A program made the translations under genes and the position numbers. A stretch of 48,541 nucleotides of DNA from contig CACKCM010000008.1 of the NCBI GenBank assembly GCA_902598735.1, forward strand, positions 1 through 48,541, given 5' to 3'. The stretch's first letter is position 1. The number at the start of each line of letters is the position of its first letter. The stretch comes from an uncultured Pelagibacteraceae bacterium. Lineage in GTDB: Bacteria > Pseudomonadota > Alphaproteobacteria > Pelagibacterales > Pelagibacteraceae. The notes beneath the pieces were generated by a model. The model was not told the origin of the DNA. It did not search any database and worked only from the letters and a program-made list of their open reading frames with translations. Shown here in pieces: positions 46,767 to 48,541 of the stretch.

Positions 46767-46833
46767 AATTCTTAATTATCATAGCTATTATCTAATTTGT
46801 GCATTTGATAAAGCCAATAAACTATTAAGAATT
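46767..46833. repeat. Separated 10-bp inverted repeat in the Anbu/ATP-grasp divergent promoter
   Basis: AATTCTTAAT (46767-46776) and ATTAAGAATT (46824-46833) are perfect complements 47 bp apart. They flank most of the 105-bp region between the two divergent start codons. The right arm lies 6-15 bp before the ATP-grasp ATG. Identical half-palindromes near each gene would suit one regulator acting on both, though AT-rich sequence makes chance matches possible. Confidence 0.4.
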
Positions 46834-46838
46834 ATAAT

Positions 46839-48281
46839 ATGGTTAATTTGTGGAAAAAGTACGATTCTAAAAAAACTTATGATGAGTATCTAAACTCTGA
46901 TCATAAGTTGCGTAGTCAAGCTGTAATTATCTCTCACATTTTAGAGAGACATGGCATCAAAAAATTAAACGAAATTGAAAAGAACTGTGCAAGCACAATT
47001 AACGCAAGGGGAATAAATTTTCGAGTTTATTCGTCAGGAAAAAAACTCCAAGAAAAAAAGTGGCCTTTAGATATCATTCCGCGAATTATTTTAAAAAAAG
47101 ATTGGGCTAAGGTTTCAAAGGGATTGCTTCAAAGGGTAAAAGCTCTCAACCTTTTTATAGACGATGTTTATAACGATAGAAAAATATTTAAAGATAATAT
47201 TATTCCCGAAGATTTAGTTTTTAATTCTCCATTTTATCTAAGAGAGTGCTATGGTTTTTCACCGAAATATAAAGCTTGGTCAAACATTTCAGGAATTGAT
47301 TTAATAAGAAATATCAATGGTGAGTTTATGGTCCTAGAAGACAATTTAAGAGTTCCTTCAGGAGTTTCTTACATGCTTGAAAATCGAATGGTGATGAGAG
47401 ATGTTTTTCCTGAATTATTTACAAAATATAAAGTTTCTTCAGTTCATCAATATCCAAATAAATTATATCACTGCATGCTTGAATGTGTTCCTCGAAAAAC
47501 AAGAAACCCACATATGTGTGTTTTAACTCCAGGAAGATATAACTCAGCTTACTTCGAACATAGATTCTTAGCGGAACAAATGGGTATCGCGCTTGTTGAA
47601 GGAAAAGATTTATTCGTTGAAAAAGATTTTGTTTATATGAAAACTGTAACAGGCCCCATGAAAGTTGATTGTATTTATAGAAGAATAGACGATAACTTCT
47701 TGGATCCAAAAGTTTTTTATAAACATTCTATGCTAGGAGTACCCGGTTTATTTAAATGTTGGCGTAAAGGTAATGTTGGTATTGTAAACGCACCCGGAAC
47801 AGGAATTGCAGATGATAAAGCTATTTACTCATATGTTGATAAAATGATCAAATTTTATTTAGACGAGGAACCAAAACTAAAGCAAGTCCAAACCTTTCTG
47901 TGTAGAAAAAAAATTCATAAAGATCATGTTATTGAAAACATTTCTAAACTAGTCGTTAAACCTACAAATGGATCGGGCGGTAATGGAATATTGATTGGTC
48001 CTAAAGCCTCAAAGGAAGAGAGAGAAAATATGATTGATAAAATAAAATCTAAGCCCAGTGATTATATTGCTCAACCATTAGAAATTTTATCTACTACGCC
48101 AACAATATCTGAAGAGGGAATTGAACCAAGACATTTAGATCTTAGACCGTTTGTCTTAACTGGTAAAAAATCTTGGGTTACAACAGGTGGACTTACTAGA
48201 GTAGCTCTTAAAAAAGGGAGCACTATCGTGAACAGTTCTCAAGGCGGTGGCTCAAAAGATACTTTAGTTATTGAAAGATAA
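46839..48281 (+). CDS. Circularly permuted ATP-grasp protein (Anbu-associated)
   Basis: A 480-residue protein of the circularly permuted type 2 ATP-grasp family (DUF404/DUF407). RQ-free N-terminal region, then DIIPRIILKKDWAKVSKGLLQR, NGEFMVLEDNLRVPSGVSYMLENR, and the glycine-rich nucleotide loop from Lys374 (KPTNGSGGNG) identify it. ATP-grasp enzymes form amide or peptide bonds via acyl phosphates, so it may build a peptide or tag handled by Anbu. Normally it is followed by an alpha-E gene; here the next gene is a minus-strand znuA-like gene. TATAAT abuts the ATG and cannot serve as its -10 box. Confidence 0.88.
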   Translation: MVNLWKKYDSKKTYDEYLNSDHKLRSQAVIISHILERHGIKKLNEIEKNCASTINARGINFRVYSSGKKLQEKKWPLDIIPRIILKKDWAKVSKGLLQRVKALNLFIDDVYNDRKIFKDNIIPEDLVFNSPFYLRECYGFSPKYKAWSNISGIDLIRNINGEFMVLEDNLRVPSGVSYMLENRMVMRDVFPELFTKYKVSSVHQYPNKLYHCMLECVPRKTRNPHMCVLTPGRYNSAYFEHRFLAEQMGIALVEGKDLFVEKDFVYMKTVTGPMKVDCIYRRIDDNFLDPKVFYKHSMLGVPGLFKCWRKGNVGIVNAPGTGIADDKAIYSYVDKMIKFYLDEEPKLKQVQTFLCRKKIHKDHVIENISKLVVKPTNGSGGNGILIGPKASKEERENMIDKIKSKPSDYIAQPLEILSTTPTISEEGIEPRHLDLRPFVLTGKKSWVTTGGLTRVALKKGSTIVNSSQGGGSKDTLVIER

Positions 48282-48286
48282 ATTTC

Positions 48287-48541
48287 TTAACAACCTTTAA
48301 ATGAAGCGTACATACTCTGTAAAAGTTCAGAATACATGCCTTTACCTTTATCTAAAGTTGCACCAAGAGGATCTAAAACACCAGTTTTAATTTTAGTGTC
48401 TTTCGCTATTGATTTTATAATTGCTGGATTGAATTGAGGTTCTGAAAAAAGACAATTTACTTTTTCATGTTCTATAACCTCTCTGATTTCAGATAATTGT
48501 TCAGCACCCGGTAAAACATCTGGATTTACAGTTAAAGCTCC
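48287..48541 (-). CDS. znuA: Zinc ABC transporter substrate-binding protein ZnuA, C-terminal part
   Basis: The last 84 residues of a gene running off the right edge. PDVLPGAEQLSEIREVIEHE, then NCLFSEPQFNPAIIKSIA, then IKTGVLDPLGATLDKGKGMYSELLQSM, ending in Cys, match the C-terminal lobe of ZnuA-type periplasmic zinc-binding proteins, including the EPQF and LDPLG motifs. The His-rich loop and zinc ligands of the N-terminal lobe are outside the window. It is convergent with the ATP-grasp gene (5-bp gap). Confidence 0.85.
   Translation of the reverse strand, partial: GALTVNPDVLPGAEQLSEIREVIEHEKVNCLFSEPQFNPAIIKSIAKDTKIKTGVLDPLGATLDKGKGMYSELLQSMYASFKGC

Noticed and set aside
46833-46838. TATAAT directly before the ATP-grasp ATG
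   Set aside because: A -10 box here would start transcription inside the gene, after the first codons. It is probably a chance match.
46645-46893. 82-codon plus-strand frame across the Anbu start and spacer
   Set aside because: It overlaps two well-supported genes (Anbu antisense and the ATP-grasp start) and has no protein-like features.
1-48541. Phage, transposon, CRISPR or toxin-antitoxin system
   Set aside because: No integrase, transposase, terminal repeats, regular spacer-repeat array or recognisable toxin-antitoxin pair was seen on either strand.

Overview
The window is a very A+T-rich, gene-dense bacterial chromosome segment. It has short or no intergenic spacers, frequent 1-20 bp gene overlaps, Lys/Ile/Asn-rich proteins and few strong Shine-Dalgarno sequences. 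The gene content (CADD/TenA-like protein, two-component class I ribonucleotide reductase, Anbu peptidase, three TauE/SafE permeases, MTA salvage, ABA4-like and DUF3553 proteins) fits a streamlined marine alphaproteobacterium of the SAR11/Pelagibacterales type. That assignment is inferred from style and content, because no rRNA is present. I see no phage, insertion sequence, CRISPR array or plasmid functions.

Layout. 1-5.5 kb: end of an unidentified gene, rhodanese, HCCA-isomerase-like protein, ABA4-like membrane protein, recX, a tiny membrane protein, cysQ, a DUF3553 protein, mnmA, then a convergent spacer that looks like a structured RNA, a membrane protein and a 27-codon basic peptide gene. 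5.6-11.1 kb: metC-like lyase translationally coupled to an MFS transporter, a CADD-type protein, a small nucleotidyltransferase and two TauE/SafE permeases. 11.2-16.7 kb: SxtJ/DUF5989/carbamoyltransferase module facing a minus-strand operon terC-M23 peptidase-methyltransferase-SGNH hydrolase. 16.7-19.9 kb: a crotonase, then a plus-strand run of seven small genes (periplasmic protein, DUF1330, two unknown, four-helix membrane protein, ABM-like, GYD). 19.9-24.5 kb: methyltransferase, serine hydrolase, a decayed phosphotransacylase fragment, a racemase and an omega-amino-acid aminotransferase.

24.6-27 kb: tRNA-Met(CAT), a GT2 glycosyltransferase and a nucleotide-sugar epimerase. 26.6-32 kb is a coherent metabolic locus. 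Divergent apt faces mtnP, a cis-CaaD-like tautomerase, mtnA, a class II aldolase, a fused SpeD-SpeE protein and a nitrilase. Spermidine synthesis makes MTA; MtnP releases adenine (reused by Apt) and MTR-1-P; MtnA and the aldolase would then give DHAP plus methylthioacetaldehyde. 32-39 kb: DUF6165, GT9, GT4, thioredoxin-like protein, gamma-carbonic anhydrase, a secreted polysaccharide-lyase-like protein, PNPOx-like and beta-hydroxyacid dehydrogenase genes, and MFS. 39.1-42.9 kb: rpoZ, dusA, a third TauE/SafE permease and phosphomannomutase/phosphoglucomutase. 43-48.5 kb: nrdAB behind a perfect inverted repeat, Anbu peptidase divergent from its ATP-grasp partner, and the 3' end of a znuA-like gene.

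Most noteworthy: (1) the small-protein cluster at 17.6-19.9 kb, four or five of whose products look like ferredoxin-like alpha/beta dimer proteins; (2) the polyamine/MTA locus with a SpeD-SpeE fusion and a tautomerase keeping all six cis-CaaD active-site residues; (3) the candidate structured RNA at 4.57-4.74 kb; (4) a CADD homologue retaining the self-sacrificing Tyr and Lys; (5) a 27-residue basic peptide gene with a textbook ribosome binding site.
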